From contig NC_083638.1 in the NCBI RefSeq assembly GCF_963576545.1, positions 26,794,090 to 26,858,089 of the forward strand: a stretch of DNA of 64,000 bases, in the 5' to 3' direction. Numbering within the stretch: the stretch's first letter is position 1; each line of letters opens with the position of its first letter. The notes below the pieces were generated by a model that was not told the origin of the DNA, did not search any database, and worked only from the letters and a program-made list of their open reading frames with translations. This document shows positions 39,513 to 52,927 of the stretch, piece after piece. Source of the stretch: Limanda limanda. Taxonomy: Eukaryota; Chordata; Actinopteri; Pleuronectiformes; Pleuronectidae. The translations under genes and the position numbers were made by a program.

Positions 39513-42078
39513 GAAGAATGCTGCGTGAGAAAGTGGTTTATATCCAGTGTCAATGGGTTGAGTCAGACTAGCCCTGATATGATTGGTACTTAGGCTCAGC
39601 TCTCTATATTCTGTTTGTTTAACCTACAACAACCTAAATGTAAAAAGTTTTAAAAGTATCAATGTCACCACAAGGCTGCCAACTTTCTCCCTAAATAAAT
39701 AAGATGTAAACCAGTGAGTTTTAGCCATGCTAACAGGCTAATGATAGCATTCGGACAGAGGCAGGTTTACTGTCCCCTTGTTTCCAGTCTGTGCCCAGTT
39801 AAGCAGTTATTAGGAATTCCTATTTACCCCACAGCCATTAGACTAGTGCTGTTTTTCGCATTGAACTTTTGGCGTCAAAACTAAATAATGTATTTTCCAT
39901 AATGTTGAACTATTGCTTGACGGGTTTTCGTCAGTATCCTGCCAATTCACAATCCATGAAAAGAAAAACAAAGGCTTCATCCCTCACATTTCATTTCAAA
40001 CAACTAAATGAAAACATTACTTTATTTTATTACCCTAATAATCTTTATTAACTGTACGTGACTCACATTCACTCGGTTTCTTCCTTGCACTCGTGGCCTT
40101 TGCATGTTTAGCGATGATGAGGTTTCACGCCCATCCTTTGCTTTGATAAAAACCTCTCCTGTTAAACCAGAGAGGCGCCACTGAAGCAGGTAGATACTTT
40201 TGTTAATTTATGGACGGTACATCAAATATAATCATTACTGAAGTGGATCAGCTAATTGTGTTGCTGTGCGTATTCCATATTTTCTGAACTGGAAAACATG
40301 AAGAGTTTTGTTCCAAAATGTGACAGAAAAGCATGACCCCCCCAAAAAAAGCTTAACTGGAAAAAAAAGATTATCCAAAAAGTAAAACCAAATGTTATTA
40401 GTTTCAACAAACCATTGGTCATTAAGTGCTCCGTCAACAAAATTAGTTAATTTTTACAGAGGGGATCTTATAGATTTCTTTGACATGAATGACAAACCTC
40501 AGGCAAAATATTTTATGATGTATCTGGATATCTAATGTTTTGAAGTGGAACTCTTCACATCTCTTCCCTATTATCTTGACATGGATTCTCACAGTATCAC
40601 AGTGTTGTCTCTGTTCCCCCTTGGGACTATGTAAATCATTAATGAGCATTCAGTTATTTCAAGTGTTTTATATGAAAGGCAGGATCAAATCCAATGAGTT
40701 ACCCAAAGCATTGAGTTTTTGTGTATTCTCTTGTGGTAAAGATAAATGCTTAAAGACATTATGACACAGACTGTGAGCAGTTGCAGGGTATTGTAATCCT
40801 TTCATGGTGAGTTGAATATTGTTTAGAACATTCTTTCTTTTTTTCTTTCTTGGATGAACTAACTGAACACTTTTTGAAGCAAAGTTGGCATATTACAATG
40901 TACACATGTTACAGAATATAAAAATGTGGTATAACAATTGCAGTATATAAAATACTGGTATTCCATGATAGATCTTTGTATTAATGTGACTCTCTTAAGA
41001 AAATGTCTTCAAACAATCCGACGATCTCCTTTTCCATTTTGTCCTGTCTTATAAAGATGTGTGATTTGACTAAATCTTGTCTTCATCTAAATGAGAGCTG
41101 AACAGCATGTGTTCAGTGTGTTGTCTGCTTTTTCTTCTATCCACTCCTGAAGAGATGGAAGAAGATGATTCTTTTATGACTGAGGTCACGACTGGCTACA
41201 GACCAGTGGCTGTGGAGTTTGTATAGATTTTGTGTTTTTCTGCTTCAGCAGGAAAAGCTTTTCTTAATATAATGCCACAGTATGAAATACCATATTTTGT
41301 TTGTTTCTGTGGACCAATCAATGCACTTCTACAAATGTGGATTTTTCTTTCACACATATTTCCGAAATAGGCACTTTTCATCTTTGGTAAAAAATCAATG
41401 AATCCGCTTAGAAACCATCAAAGCACCTTTTTATAAGGATAAGCTGTTACCTAATCATCATCTGATGACTTTCTCTTCAGTATTTAGTTAATTTATGCGT
41501 GTGTATCCATGGTTACAGTGCAAGCAGGAATAAATGATGGTTAAAACCAAGGGCACTCAAAGTAATGCCCATAGCCACTTTACATCAATAACTCCAAGGC
41601 AACGTGTTCCCTCTAGTTTACATCAGTTCACTGTTGTTCCAAAACTCAGAGCAGGGTTTATTAACAGAATTTAGAAAAGTGAAGTGTTTATTGTTATGGG
41701 AGGTTGAGATGTTCCGTCGATCATTTCATTTATATCCCTGAAAAAACCTCTCTAGCTATAAATATGCAGATATTCGTAAAAAAAAAAAATTTAGGCAACA
41801 GAGGGAACAATGCAGCATCAATCATCTCTTTAGAGGAGGATTTTACAAACCCTAACCTGTGTTTTTGCCATTGTATTTGAAACACTGTAAATCCATATAA
41901 TCATACCTCCAACACGGCTGATTGGCCAGTTAATCACCGTGTTGCATATACATACATTTAGATCAGATATGTAATCTGAAATGTTCTGCTTTCTGCTTAC
42001 ATATGCACTTGATCTTAGTGCTCTACGTTAGGGCTTGTTTTCATTTAAAGATCTTTCCATGATTAATAGTTAATTAAG
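39513..42078. other. Intergenic stretch without a recognised gene
   Basis: AT-rich sequence downstream of the probable ntrk3 3' end. I see no exon-like conserved reading frame, RNA gene or clear repeat family. An A10 run sits at about 41780. Confidence 0.6.
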
Positions 42079-42556
42079 TTAAAGGGTTCGTTCACTGAAA
42101 TGTTTTAATTCACATATCATCTATCATCACCACTATGCCGATGGAGGGGTGGTTGAGGTGTTTGAGTCCACAAAACACTTTTGGAGTTTCAGGGATAAAC
42201 AACAAATTCAATACAATTGAAGTATCTGGACTCATCATTTTTTTCATTTGTTTTAAATGTCCGCTACCGAAAGTTGCGATGCTCCAGGAACTAGAGATGC
42301 TAGTTGAGTGCAAACGTGAACATGGCTCCAGAGGAGGATAACAGTTTAGGCTAAAAAAAACACTGTGTAATTGATTCCAAATATGAATGTCGGGGCTTAG
42401 GACACTTGGATGACACCACAGGAGCAGTATTGATGCATTTAATGTTTTTCTTACATTTGAAGAAGTGGTCCCCATTTACTTCCACTGTATTGGATTTGGC
42501 TGTATCTCTGTTTACCCCTGAGACTCCAGAAGTGTTTTGTGGACTCAAACACTTTA
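42079..42556. mobile_element. Foldback (long inverted repeat) non-autonomous DNA element, right end truncated
   Basis: The segment 42160-42223 (gtttgagtccacaaaacact and on) is the imperfect reverse complement of 42478-42550 (ending in ttttgtggactcaaac). The left end begins with ttaaagggttcgttcac and runs through tcatctatcatcaccactat before the inverted arm. The matching right outer end is missing after ggactcaaacactttac, so the copy is truncated there. The middle, with gaggataacagtttaggcta and gacaccacaggagcagtat, I recognise as part of a common fish repeat. The open frames on both strands here are by-products of the inverted repeat. Confidence 0.75.
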
Positions 42557-43209
42557 CATTATCATTACATTACAAATATGTAACCAAGCAGAAGAACAAC
42601 TGCAGATTGAGCTTCTTGCTCTGAAGTGAATCACAGGTCCCTTGTGAAAGAAAAGAAAAACTTCATATGAAATCCCCTCAGGTGAGGAGCATGATAATTA
42701 GAATATCACGTGTGCCCATGTATACAGTATGAACATATGTTCTGCAGTTAACATGACGTGTAAAAACCACCACAGTGTGACCACAAACAACAAAGATATT
42801 AAGTTTCATCATGTCCACACATGAGGTGACAGTCATGTCCTCAGCGTTTTAGCAGCAATCTAACAAACAATAGGAAGATGGAGCCACAGTCGGCGGCGAG
42901 GGATTTGAGGTCAGTAAGCAGTGTGCTATGATGGTACTACTGTAATTGTTTATTGATTTACAATTACACAGTGTTTGGTGTGTTAGGTTTCAGTCTGTAT
43001 GTGTGAGCTTAGGTTTCTGTGTGTGTGGGTGTGTCTGTGTGTGAGTAAGTGTGTATGCTCATAATTGTGGTTTAATCATGAACGCCGCAAGTGTCTAGTT
43101 TCAACCCCTGTGTCCTCCGAATGTAACATCAGCTGTAATATCAGCTTGACAAATGTACTCACAGAAGACAAAACGTAAACAAGCACTTTAACTAAAAGTC
43201 ACAGGAGTA

Positions 43210-43253
43210 CAGTTACACAGACACACACACACACACACACACACATGTAACTG
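43210..43253. repeat. CA microsatellite flanked by an 8-bp inverted repeat
   Basis: A CA run at 43215-43245 with one CAGA interruption near its start. It is bounded by cagttaca (43210-43217) and tgtaactg (43246-43253). Confidence 0.9.
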
Positions 43254-46200
43254 TGTGTGGAATCAATTCAATCTCCAACAATTGGTTCTTTTTTAAATAG
43301 TAGTTTATAATTTGATCTACCAAATCGAGGACAACAATCTAGCATCAATTGCCACTATACACCTGGACAGAGAAATTTGATGTTTCAGTGTTGTAGGCGT
43401 CACCCAGTACGGCTTGTATAAAACTTTTAGTGTCAATTGTTTTTATTAATCCATTACACTGCTGATGAAAGTGAACCACCAAAGTCTGAGAGGAGATTTT
43501 AAAGTAGTTTCATAGTCTCTGGTCTGACTTTTTATCTGTATTTTTGGTATTTTATATACATGCTTCAAGTGTGTCAGGTGGAACTCCAAGGAGAGTTTCA
43601 GGACATCAACTGTAAATCATTCTGACTTCATCTTATAGCTGATAATTATCCAATGCATATTTTAGGCCTGTGATAGGTTTGAAATAGAATCACAATGACA
43701 GTTTATCCACTAGGTCTAATTAAAGTTGAAGTTGAATGCTCATTCCATTGGAGACTGACCAGAAAAGTGTTATTCTTTCATAATGCAGAGTACGGACATG
43801 TTGATCACTTCATCTAAGAAGCAAAAATCATAACCTGAAGCAATGGGTTGTTCCTGCTGTACGATAATTAACGAGTTATCACTTCACTATACCTACACTC
43901 GATTATTATAACAATGTAAGACAGCACCAGGTAATTATTAAGCCTGGAAGAAGAAAGGATGTCAGTAGGGAAATGATGTTACTATTAACTTAGAGCCATC
44001 TGTGTTCAACACTTTGTGACACTGCTCAGACCAACTCTGTTATTACTGCAGGAGAAAACGTTAACACGCTCCATCATTTGTTTCATTGGCAGCAGCTGAA
44101 CACAGGCATAAAAACAACATCACCCACACCTGAACATGCGTGGGTCACAAATGACAATTAGTTGATTAATCATAATGGAGAAATCATAATTACAGTGATC
44201 AGTGTAGAGAGGCTTGGGTTTTACTGTGTAACTACAGAATAGGTTAATGTAGATGAGAGGTGGTTGAGGGATGGACGTGGGCCTGTGTGTTGGGGGGGGA
44301 GGCGGGAGATACATTTACTGCAGGAGGTGAAAAGAGCAGGTGCATGCTCATCATCCAAATACAAGAGGAAATTAGTGACTGCAATTTAACCTGCAGAGTT
44401 TGTCATGGTCAGTGGTTGGATCAGAAGCAGCTGACAGCTTTAACACATTACAGAGCCTGACTTCTGCAGTTTACATGAAAAACCATGATATTCTCTGAGT
44501 CATAATTCAGACAAATTGGAGCCGCAGACCCAGTGGACATACATACATAAAGCTGTTTAGAAAGTCTCGAAAAAGATGCTTCTTAGAACTTCCCTAAGAA
44601 TCAACATATTTAAACCTATTCCGGGATACATGCAATCCGGTGAAAGTAGGCTGTACATACATGAATTCAGTGTAAACAGGAGCAAATTATATCTAAGTCA
44701 GCCAACCTCAACTCTGCTAACTTGCCAAATTTGCCAACAGATGTAGTTAAAAAAAACAAAAAAAACAGCAGGCTCCACATGTAGCCCACAGAAAACAACG
44801 TGATTACTGCTGGTTGTGACAGGTTTCAGCACAGCTGGCTTGATTTTGACTGAGGGGGGTCCCAAAATATTTTGAGCAGCCCCTGATGTAGACCACAAAC
44901 AGAAACGTGTCCCACTGTGACATTTAACAGAAGCAACCACTGGTTCTTTTTTTTTGTGATGATTGATGATTACTCTCTGGTTCTCATCCAAACCAGCTGC
45001 CTACTTCAGTGAACAGCCTCCCTCAGGCCTGTGATGTGAACACTTCTGCTCAGACCGTATTTTCAGTGAATACCGTTTGTTGTGTTAATATGATAATAAC
45101 CAACAGTAGTGTCGATGTGCTGTAAACAAAAACACGTGATCTCCGCAGCAGAATGAATACGATACAATCTGCCTCGGCCTGATGCTCCAATTCTGTGGAC
45201 ATTCTCAGGAGTTCAAGTCTGATTGGGCTTCGGTGTTCAAGTTTAGTTTGTCAGCAGTCATGTAACACATTCAAATAGCTTTTTAAAAGTGTGTTCACCT
45301 TCACGCTTTTCCATCGGAATCATTGAATCACTCTTATCCTGGTTTTCAAGACAAATAATACCTACATGGAAGTCAATCACTCCTCAAGCAACACTCTGTT
45401 GTCTTTGGTCACAACAATCCTGAACTGCATTCAGCTGTGTCAGCTCGCCTTGGATAAACTCACACTGAACCTCATCAATAACGGCGGTGGCTCTATAGAA
45501 AACACAAGGACAGGAAATGGAGGCTGAGGATTAACTGCGTCTGCTCTCGGGTGCAAAGACGAGGAGGTGCGCTCATTTGTGAGGGAGAGGCTGTGCAAAC
45601 AAAAGGAGAAGCCTCTCCGAAGCTCATTATATAATCCTAATACCTCACTGTTTTCATAACCGCACATACGCAAGCAAATGTACTGACCTTGAATGCCAAA
45701 TTGCCCACTGCTATTTGATCAAAAATGTTTCTTCCGTTAGATAGGTTGAGAAATCATAATCTTCTGTTCTCCCTCCCAGCAGGCTCTGGTGCTATCACAC
45801 TGTAAACACTGTGTGTGGTTTTTTTTTCTTTCTGAGTACCTGAACCCAGAGCAGCGTTCTCACCACCCAGGGAGACTTTGCCTTTGACTAATCCCCAAGG
45901 CTTTCTTATCAAGTGTGATTGAATAGTCTTCAGTCCCCAGACGACGGCGTAACCTCCATCTCGCCTAATTTCTATTTCTGCATCTCTCTCCTTTCTTTTC
46001 TCTCCACAACAAGGTATTGGTGGGAAACACAGACCTGTTAACTGTTTACCCCCGCCAACGTGCACGTCGTTTCCCCAGTGGGCGTGCGTTTGAAACATGA
46101 AAGGCCTCGAACAAAATGGAAAATTTCCACTCCATTTGCCATGCAGCCAATCAGTGTGCAGTGACCCAGATAAGGAGTGTGATATTGATGATGACAGCAA

Positions 46201-47429
46201 TAAAGACATATTTTCACCACCAGCCTTCTTTCTAATTAGGTTGATCTGCAGAGAAAATAAATGAATTTTGACAAAATGCAAAAGAGGTGGTGTGCGGGGG
46301 GGATTAGACAAGAGCGGGTGACGGGAGGAGGGGAGACGGGATTCACAGGGTTTCTGGGGGTTAAGTGACTCCACTGGCAGGGGGGGTCGGTGACAATACC
46401 ACTGAAATGAGATTCTGTGACTTCAGGTGCCTCCTAAATATGCTGTTTGGTCAGGGCAATTGTTCAGGGTCAGACTGGTGATAGTCACTGATGATGCTGT
46501 GGTTGAGCATATCTCACTGAGGGGCCACACTTCAGAAAAAACATCATATTCACAGTATTTTAAGTGTTTCTGCTGCTTTTCCAGGCTGCACATTAAAGGC
46601 TTGTGTTCTATGAGAGCGAATTCACTCAACTGAAAACTTAAGGGTGGCCGTAGTCTAGAGGGCAAATGCTTGCGCTGATTAGAATGCCAAACCAGTTTTA
46701 AAAAGCAGCAAGATAAAGACATTGAGCAAAGAAAGACGATAATTGATAATTTGGTACATTTGGTTGTTTCTCATTATCATTTAAAAGTGACCCCCCCTAC
46801 AGAATAAAGCTGCAATTAAGGCACAGTTTCTGAAAACCTCACTGTAATTTTCGTGTAATTTCATGGAGTCTGGTTCATAAAAGCACTTTGCTTCTTTTGT
46901 GTGTCTTCTACTGTGAATGTTCTCTGAGTCACAGAGAGAATAAAAAGGATGTTCGAAATCTAAAAAATTAGTAGTGTGCTTATGGATGTCTGGTGGTATG
47001 TTGACCATCAGTCTAACTTTAATAGAGTTATTTTATTAAAGTTATAATCCACACAATTTTATATAATTTATTCTGTTGTGGATAAAAAATATCCAACCAA
47101 GGAATCTTTTATTCCCAAAAGAAATATTAATGGTGTACAGACATGTAGTAGACATTATTTGGACCGCAAAAGCATGTGCATATAATCCAGAATAAACTGC
47201 TTATATAACTAAATTTCCTCGATAAACAATATGTCCGCTAACATGAGCTACTATTACGGCTATCATTATAATGGCCATTGCTACTCCCTTCATCCCTTTA
47301 AACATTGATACATCTCTCCATTGTGTTGATGTCCTCCTTTTACTGCTATATGGGCTTTATTTCCTAGTGTTTGCTCACTCTTGTTGAGGTTGAAGGGCAG
47401 AGGATGTTGCCCCTTGTAAAGTTCTATGA

Positions 47430-47490
47430 GGCAAATTGAGAACCCAGAGAGAACCCATGCAGACACATGGAGAACATTGAAACTCCCTAC
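47430..47490 (-). repeat. Fragment of the SINE-like element seen at 7672-7925
   Basis: The sequence agaacccagagagaacccat followed by gcagacacatggagaacatt and gaaactcc is the reverse complement of the 'tgttctcc..tgtctgc..gggttctctc' part of that family. It is a short diverged fragment. Confidence 0.5.
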
Positions 47491-49287
47491 GTTAACCTGC
47501 CACGCTCCTGCTTCCCTATGGTTGTATTCGTCAAATGTTTTTCATTAGAAATGAAACAATGACAACAGTTGGTGATGCTGATGCTGTTTTTAACCAAATT
47601 AATTGACACCATCCTAAAGGATAAAGTCCTCAGGTGCTTGTGGTCATGTCCAAGAGGAGGTTGGCACTGTGGCCACGGTGCACAGTGAGTAGCCATGCAA
47701 GCAAGTTAGCAGGTTAGCAGCCGGTACCAGGAGGAACAGCCATGCATGGCAGCGCTGAAATACCATCCTCTTCACTTTCTCCTGGAGGGAGCAAGGAATC
47801 AGCTGCTGCATTAAGTTTCCACAGCGGATTGGAAGACAGGGGACGTCACCCCACAGCAATCCACTGCACAGTTGGCAGGTGCTGACATCTAGATTAACCT
47901 CGGATTGAGTCCAGCTCCTCTGGAAGGCAGCGTCTTATTAGGATGCACACACAGAGCTCATATCCAATCCCTGGCTTCTGGAGCCCCCAGGTACTGCCCC
48001 TCAGCCGCTGACCTGTCCATCAAAGGTTCTTCAGGACATTGCTGCGAGGATGGAAGCAAACTGAGACCTTTAGCCCAACAGTGACTGACTCTCCTCTAAT
48101 TCATATAAGTTTGACTTCTTTTTATGGAATACATTTATTAGATAGAACCGCCACAAGGTAAAATCAGTATATGTATGAAGAATTTCAGCAACCATTTCCT
48201 TCACACTGTACCAGATGACCTTACTCCCGATCCCTTGTATAACCCACATTCATCTTCACATTCAAATAATATTCACTCTATAGTTCTGAGATAAGGTGAG
48301 GTAAATAAACATGCTTTTATCTTGCTTTTCATAGAGACCATAAATGTCACTTTGTCCTTCAGTGTAGAATATTGTATATTATGTCTCTATACAATTTGAA
48401 CTGTGTTACACAACCTGCTGTAGCACCTTCATGGCACCGTGTATATAACATTTGTGACTAGATGTGCAAGATGCCAAGACAGAGTTGTTGCAAATAAAGA
48501 AAATGAAAATACAGACAAAAGAGAGACATAAGCGGAGGTGAAAATTTGTTTTTCCGTCTTATTATCACCACACTTCCTGAGAACAAATACATGACAGAAA
48601 AGTGAGGAGTAAATGGCTGCTGTTATACTGTAAACAAGCAGAGTGCAGGCAGACACACAGCGCTGCCTGCATCTCTCACCCACGACTGATAGGCCTGTTG
48701 AGCAACATGTCTGACATTTCCATGGAGACTATTAGCTTTGTTTTTCCCCCCCATACTACAACCATATGTCTGTTCATTAATCCATGCACCATAAACCAAA
48801 TACCGTTCTGCTGCAGCTGATGACAAACATGTTAGCGTGCAGAGCTGAATTAATATTCTGTGCTGCTCACAAGTTCCACCGTGGAAGTTGCACAGCCTGT
48901 TGCCATAGCAACTCTGCGAAAATGGCATTTCTGATGGGGATGTTGATCATTCCTGATAAGTATGAACAACAATGCAGTCTGTCCTTGGACATGGGGGAGA
49001 ATCAGGGTTGAGAGAAATGCTTCATGTGAGGAGTGGATGATATTTACATATACATATTTGTGCCCTCTGGTTGTGTACAAAGGCTCTGTTACTTTCAACT
49101 GGTAAAAGAATAAAGTGAGTCAATACAAGCTCAGTTTCCAGGAACACAACCAGGCTCGGATTCCTGGAACATTAAAATCCTATCCCACCATACACCACAT
49201 GATTGACACAGGGTCACGCAAAATGATGCCCCTGGTTGCATCATGGGTAATGTAGGAGCCAATGTTTTTGGAACTCGACCCATAACT

Positions 49288-49314
49288 GAGGCTCATATAG
49301 CATATATGAGCCTC
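49288..49314. repeat. Short hairpin, 12-bp arms
   Basis: Perfect arms gaggctcatata/tatatgagcctc around a 3-base loop. Confidence 0.9.
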
Positions 49315-52300
49315 TGCTGCTCTGATTCGGATTTTGTCTCTTGTGAGTCCTCAAACATGACTGAGGCACAATAATGAATCACTGGAATATCCCGTGACCA
49401 CTGCTTTGGATTCAAAACGTCCCGACTCTTCACACAGCGCTGAGCAGTGTTTACATTTCATTTTATTCTTCACAGTGAAATTAAAGCTACCAGGTGAATT
49501 GTTGTTTCTGCAAACTTCCGAGCACTTGGGTGTGAAACCAAAGACATTCTGCCTTTGGTTTTATGTTGTTCCATTAATCAACAGTTTGGTGCGGTGATGC
49601 TCCATTAAATATAGCAATGTACCAACAAAGGCAGTGAAGAGGAAGACCGCTAAGAAGCAAACAGGCTCAAGAAATATGACTTTGCAAATGTCATGAGGAG
49701 TGCACTTAACTCACTTGAGAAATTAAAGCTGTTATTTCTTTTATTTACAACGGAACTTCACTGCGTACCATGATGTACTTTATTACATTAAGAATCATTG
49801 ATGCATTAACACCTGAAGGTTGAACATTTGATGACAATTTTATAACAACCAGGTTTGAGTTTGTTGCTCCAGTTACTGAATTGTCAAAATGTTTATGAGC
49901 TGTACCTTCCGAATCAGTACTCAAGTGGCTCCTTAAAAACTGATTCCCAGTCTGTACAAACTTGGCTCTTGTTTGCTCTGCTCCTTAATTAATACGGTGG
50001 CTTCTTAAACTAGCGATGTGCCGTCAAGACTAATTTCACCATGGGGACAGTAAAGTATATTTGATTTGATTTGATCAGAGTTAGCAAATGGTGCAGTGCT
50101 TGACCTGTTAAATCTAAAAACAGACATGATACATAAGCAGAAGTGAAATGTCTCCTTACATCTGGTCTCAGAACAGTGCTGTGCCTCAGAAAACATCTGA
50201 TTTTGTCTGCTTGCATTGGTTTTTAATTTACACCCTCTTAAGGCAGCAGTTGGTTATTGTCTCGGGAAGCTAGCTTGACTTCCTGCCGCTGCATCTATCG
50301 TTTCTGTCATTTTCGTGGGTGTGACCGTGTCCTGTTGGACGAGGGGAGAGCAGCTTGATCTGGAGGATCAAACCTGGGGGTCTCTGACATAGGACTGGCT
50401 ACAGACTGAGTGGTTGTCAGGGTGATGCGAAGATAACAACAAGAGTCTATTCTTCCTCAGTGTTGAGAAGCAGCAGCAGGTGAACGAGTGATTGACACTG
50501 ATTTATTATTTCTGTGTAAGATCACCAGGAATTATGTGCAATTTGCAAGTGAATATTGTTCCGCAGGTTTAGCAGATAGTTTAATTGTGTGTGTGTAGAT
50601 GTGACTAGAGCAGAGAATTAGAAGGTAGGAGTTTAATGTGATGTTCAGGCTGTTTGTCAGTTAATAAATGTTAAGACTGAAGTTAACTGCTCCTCATCTT
50701 GTCTATGTGCACAAATCACCTCATGCCACTGCCTCACAAAGCATGAAAGTTAATCTCATGATTCTGAACATTATCATGTAGCACTGATGGATCTGACAGA
50801 AGGACTCAGATATGATATCAGATACTCTGTGTATTGATCGGTACAGATCAGATTTCTACAAACCTTGTTTGATTTAAGCTCAGTGTTAAAAGATGTGTCT
50901 GTATATATTTCTGTTAGAGTTTCTTCCGTGCAATACACATCAAGCATGTGATTCAAATTTTTTAATCTGGTATCTGTGGAACACAAACAATAACAAATCT
51001 TTCCGCTTTTGATAATTCAATAAACGCTTGGAAGCGAAAACATGGAAACATCCAGCTGTATCAAGTTGTGCAGTTTGGTGACGTTACGACTGAGAGGAGA
51101 GGTGGAAAAAAATCTGTAAAAATAAAAGTGCTGTTTTGAATATCTGTGTAAACAGCTCCCATAAATACATACCCACATTTATCAAAATCAGTACACATTT
51201 TATTATGCCCTTGTTTGCAGTAACACTGTCAGGCCAACCGACATGAGTAAAAGCTAAAATTAAACAATTGGCGTTGCTTGTTTACTGCTGCACTCAGTGA
51301 GGCGTGTGGGAGCAGCGAGCGCTCTGTGACTCTGCTGACTGAACCCTGATTAGTCAGCTGAATGTAAATTATATTGTGCCAAAATACCACGGGCACAGCG
51401 ACTGGCTAGTCAGCCCGTCCTGTGAGAGCTGCTAAAAATGGCTAGAGATTACAGTCACAGGGGTATTTATTAGCAGGAGATTGTGATTGGTTGAATTGAA
51501 AGTTGACAAAGCAGATAATCACAGATTTTGATGGCTGATGCTCCAACATAAAGACATTGCTGGTGCCGACTCTGTTTTACTGTTACTTTTAACATTTCTC
51601 TATCAGTGCACCTCTATTCAAATTCTACACTGTGGGATGAAGTCAGCTGATAGCCTGCTGACAGACTGCTCACATGCTGTGAATGACAAAATGAACCCCC
51701 CTGGCAATACAGAACCCACTTCATGTCAAAACTAAACATAGTTTGATGAAGAATGTGTTTCTCAGTTGGGTCATGGGGGAGCTGGAGATTACACAGTGTT
51801 GAGGATGTTCACTGGTTGTGACTAAAGAGGAGGCTTTCCTGAGAATAGGAGACTCCAGGACATTTGACGGACTGAATATCACTCTCGCCGCACACAGACC
51901 ACAGTCCTGACCTGAAGGCTCATGTCAAGAGACTCCTCTCTTTACTTTGGCCCTCTAATATAGTATGTACCTGCGCCAGCCCTTAAAGTTTGGAGTCTAA
52001 TCACACTGGTCCTAAATGTCCACTAAAATTGATTGCTGTGCAGAAGTCCAGGCCTTCAACCCATGAAGGCATTTAGATCCAGGATTATGTGCGTATGATG
52101 GATGGATTAAGAGCCTATTAAGTTTAGGGCTGTGGCTGATGATGATATTTGAAGACTTTTCTTCTCTTTCTCCAGACTCTTTGGAGCAGAGCGCCGATGC
52201 CCATACGCCTCAGTGCAAATTCTTTAAAGATCTACGGTCCATTAACAGTGGGATTTTCAACAAATCATTCCTCAGACAGCCCACTGGCATTTGTTAGATA

Positions 52301-52507
52301 CTCTGCCATGCCTTCCTTGTTTGAGTGTTTGTGCATAAAAGTCAGCCAGAGTGTGTGTATGTGCATGTTTGTACACTGGCAAACTGCCGACTCTGTGTGT
52401 ATGTGAGGGCGTTGGTTCATATTTTTTTGTGATGTACAGATTAGACATGCTCTAAATTCAAATAGCCTCACAGCTCAGTAATTCCAGAGTCTTACCCACT
52501 CTCATTT

Positions 52508-52566
52508 TGTGTGTGTGTGTGTGTGCGTGTGTTAGTGTGTGTGTGTTTGTGTGTGTGGTGTGTGAG
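52508..52566. repeat. TG microsatellite, interrupted
   Basis: A TG run with short interruptions, followed by GA repeats (gagagagacagag). It lies about 250 bp before the long CA array at 52815-52924, to which it is complementary. Confidence 0.93.
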
Positions 52567-52814
52567 AGAGACAGAGTGGTGGGGTGTTTGGGACTACGAG
52601 GGGGACAGTCAACTCTCCAAGTCTGATGTAGTGCTACTGTATCTCTACTGAAGGATTTACAATAATGTCACAGCCGAGTGTGAGAGTCACAGGAGAAAGA
52701 GAAATTTATAGTTAGTGCAAAATCTTATTATTATTCTGACATATGCACTGTATGTGCAAACGCACAGTCACACCCACAGGCACACGCACATCTGTACACA
52801 TTGAGGCAGACATG

Positions 52815-52842
52815 CACACACACACCCACACACACACACACA

Positions 52843-52924
<82 letters not shown>
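52815..52924. repeat. Long CA microsatellite, about 110 bp
   Basis: The longest simple repeat of the window. Two CCCACA interruptions lie in its first third (about 52825 and 52845), then the run is pure. Open frames through it (Cys-Val or His-Thr repeats) are artefacts. Confidence 0.97.

Positions 52925-52927
<3 letters not shown>

Larger units (their letters stand above)
42557..52507. other. Intergenic stretch, no gene recognised
   Basis: This stretch of 10 kb contains a CA microsatellite (43215-43245), a small repeat fragment (47430-47490) and a 12-bp stem hairpin (49288-49314). The longest open frame, 206 codons on the minus strand at 45754-46374, matches no protein family I know and has no exon-like borders. 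The surrounding 45.5-46.3 kb sequence has motif-rich, non-repetitive character, such as ctttctaattaggttg and gccaatcagtgtgcagtgac, more typical of a non-coding conserved element. The rest is AT-rich and featureless to the eye. Confidence 0.55.

Noticed and set aside
45754..46374. 206-codon minus-strand open frame as a gene
   Set aside because: The peptide shows no domain, signal or family pattern, and no flanking exons are seen. It is kept only as a finding about possible conserved DNA.
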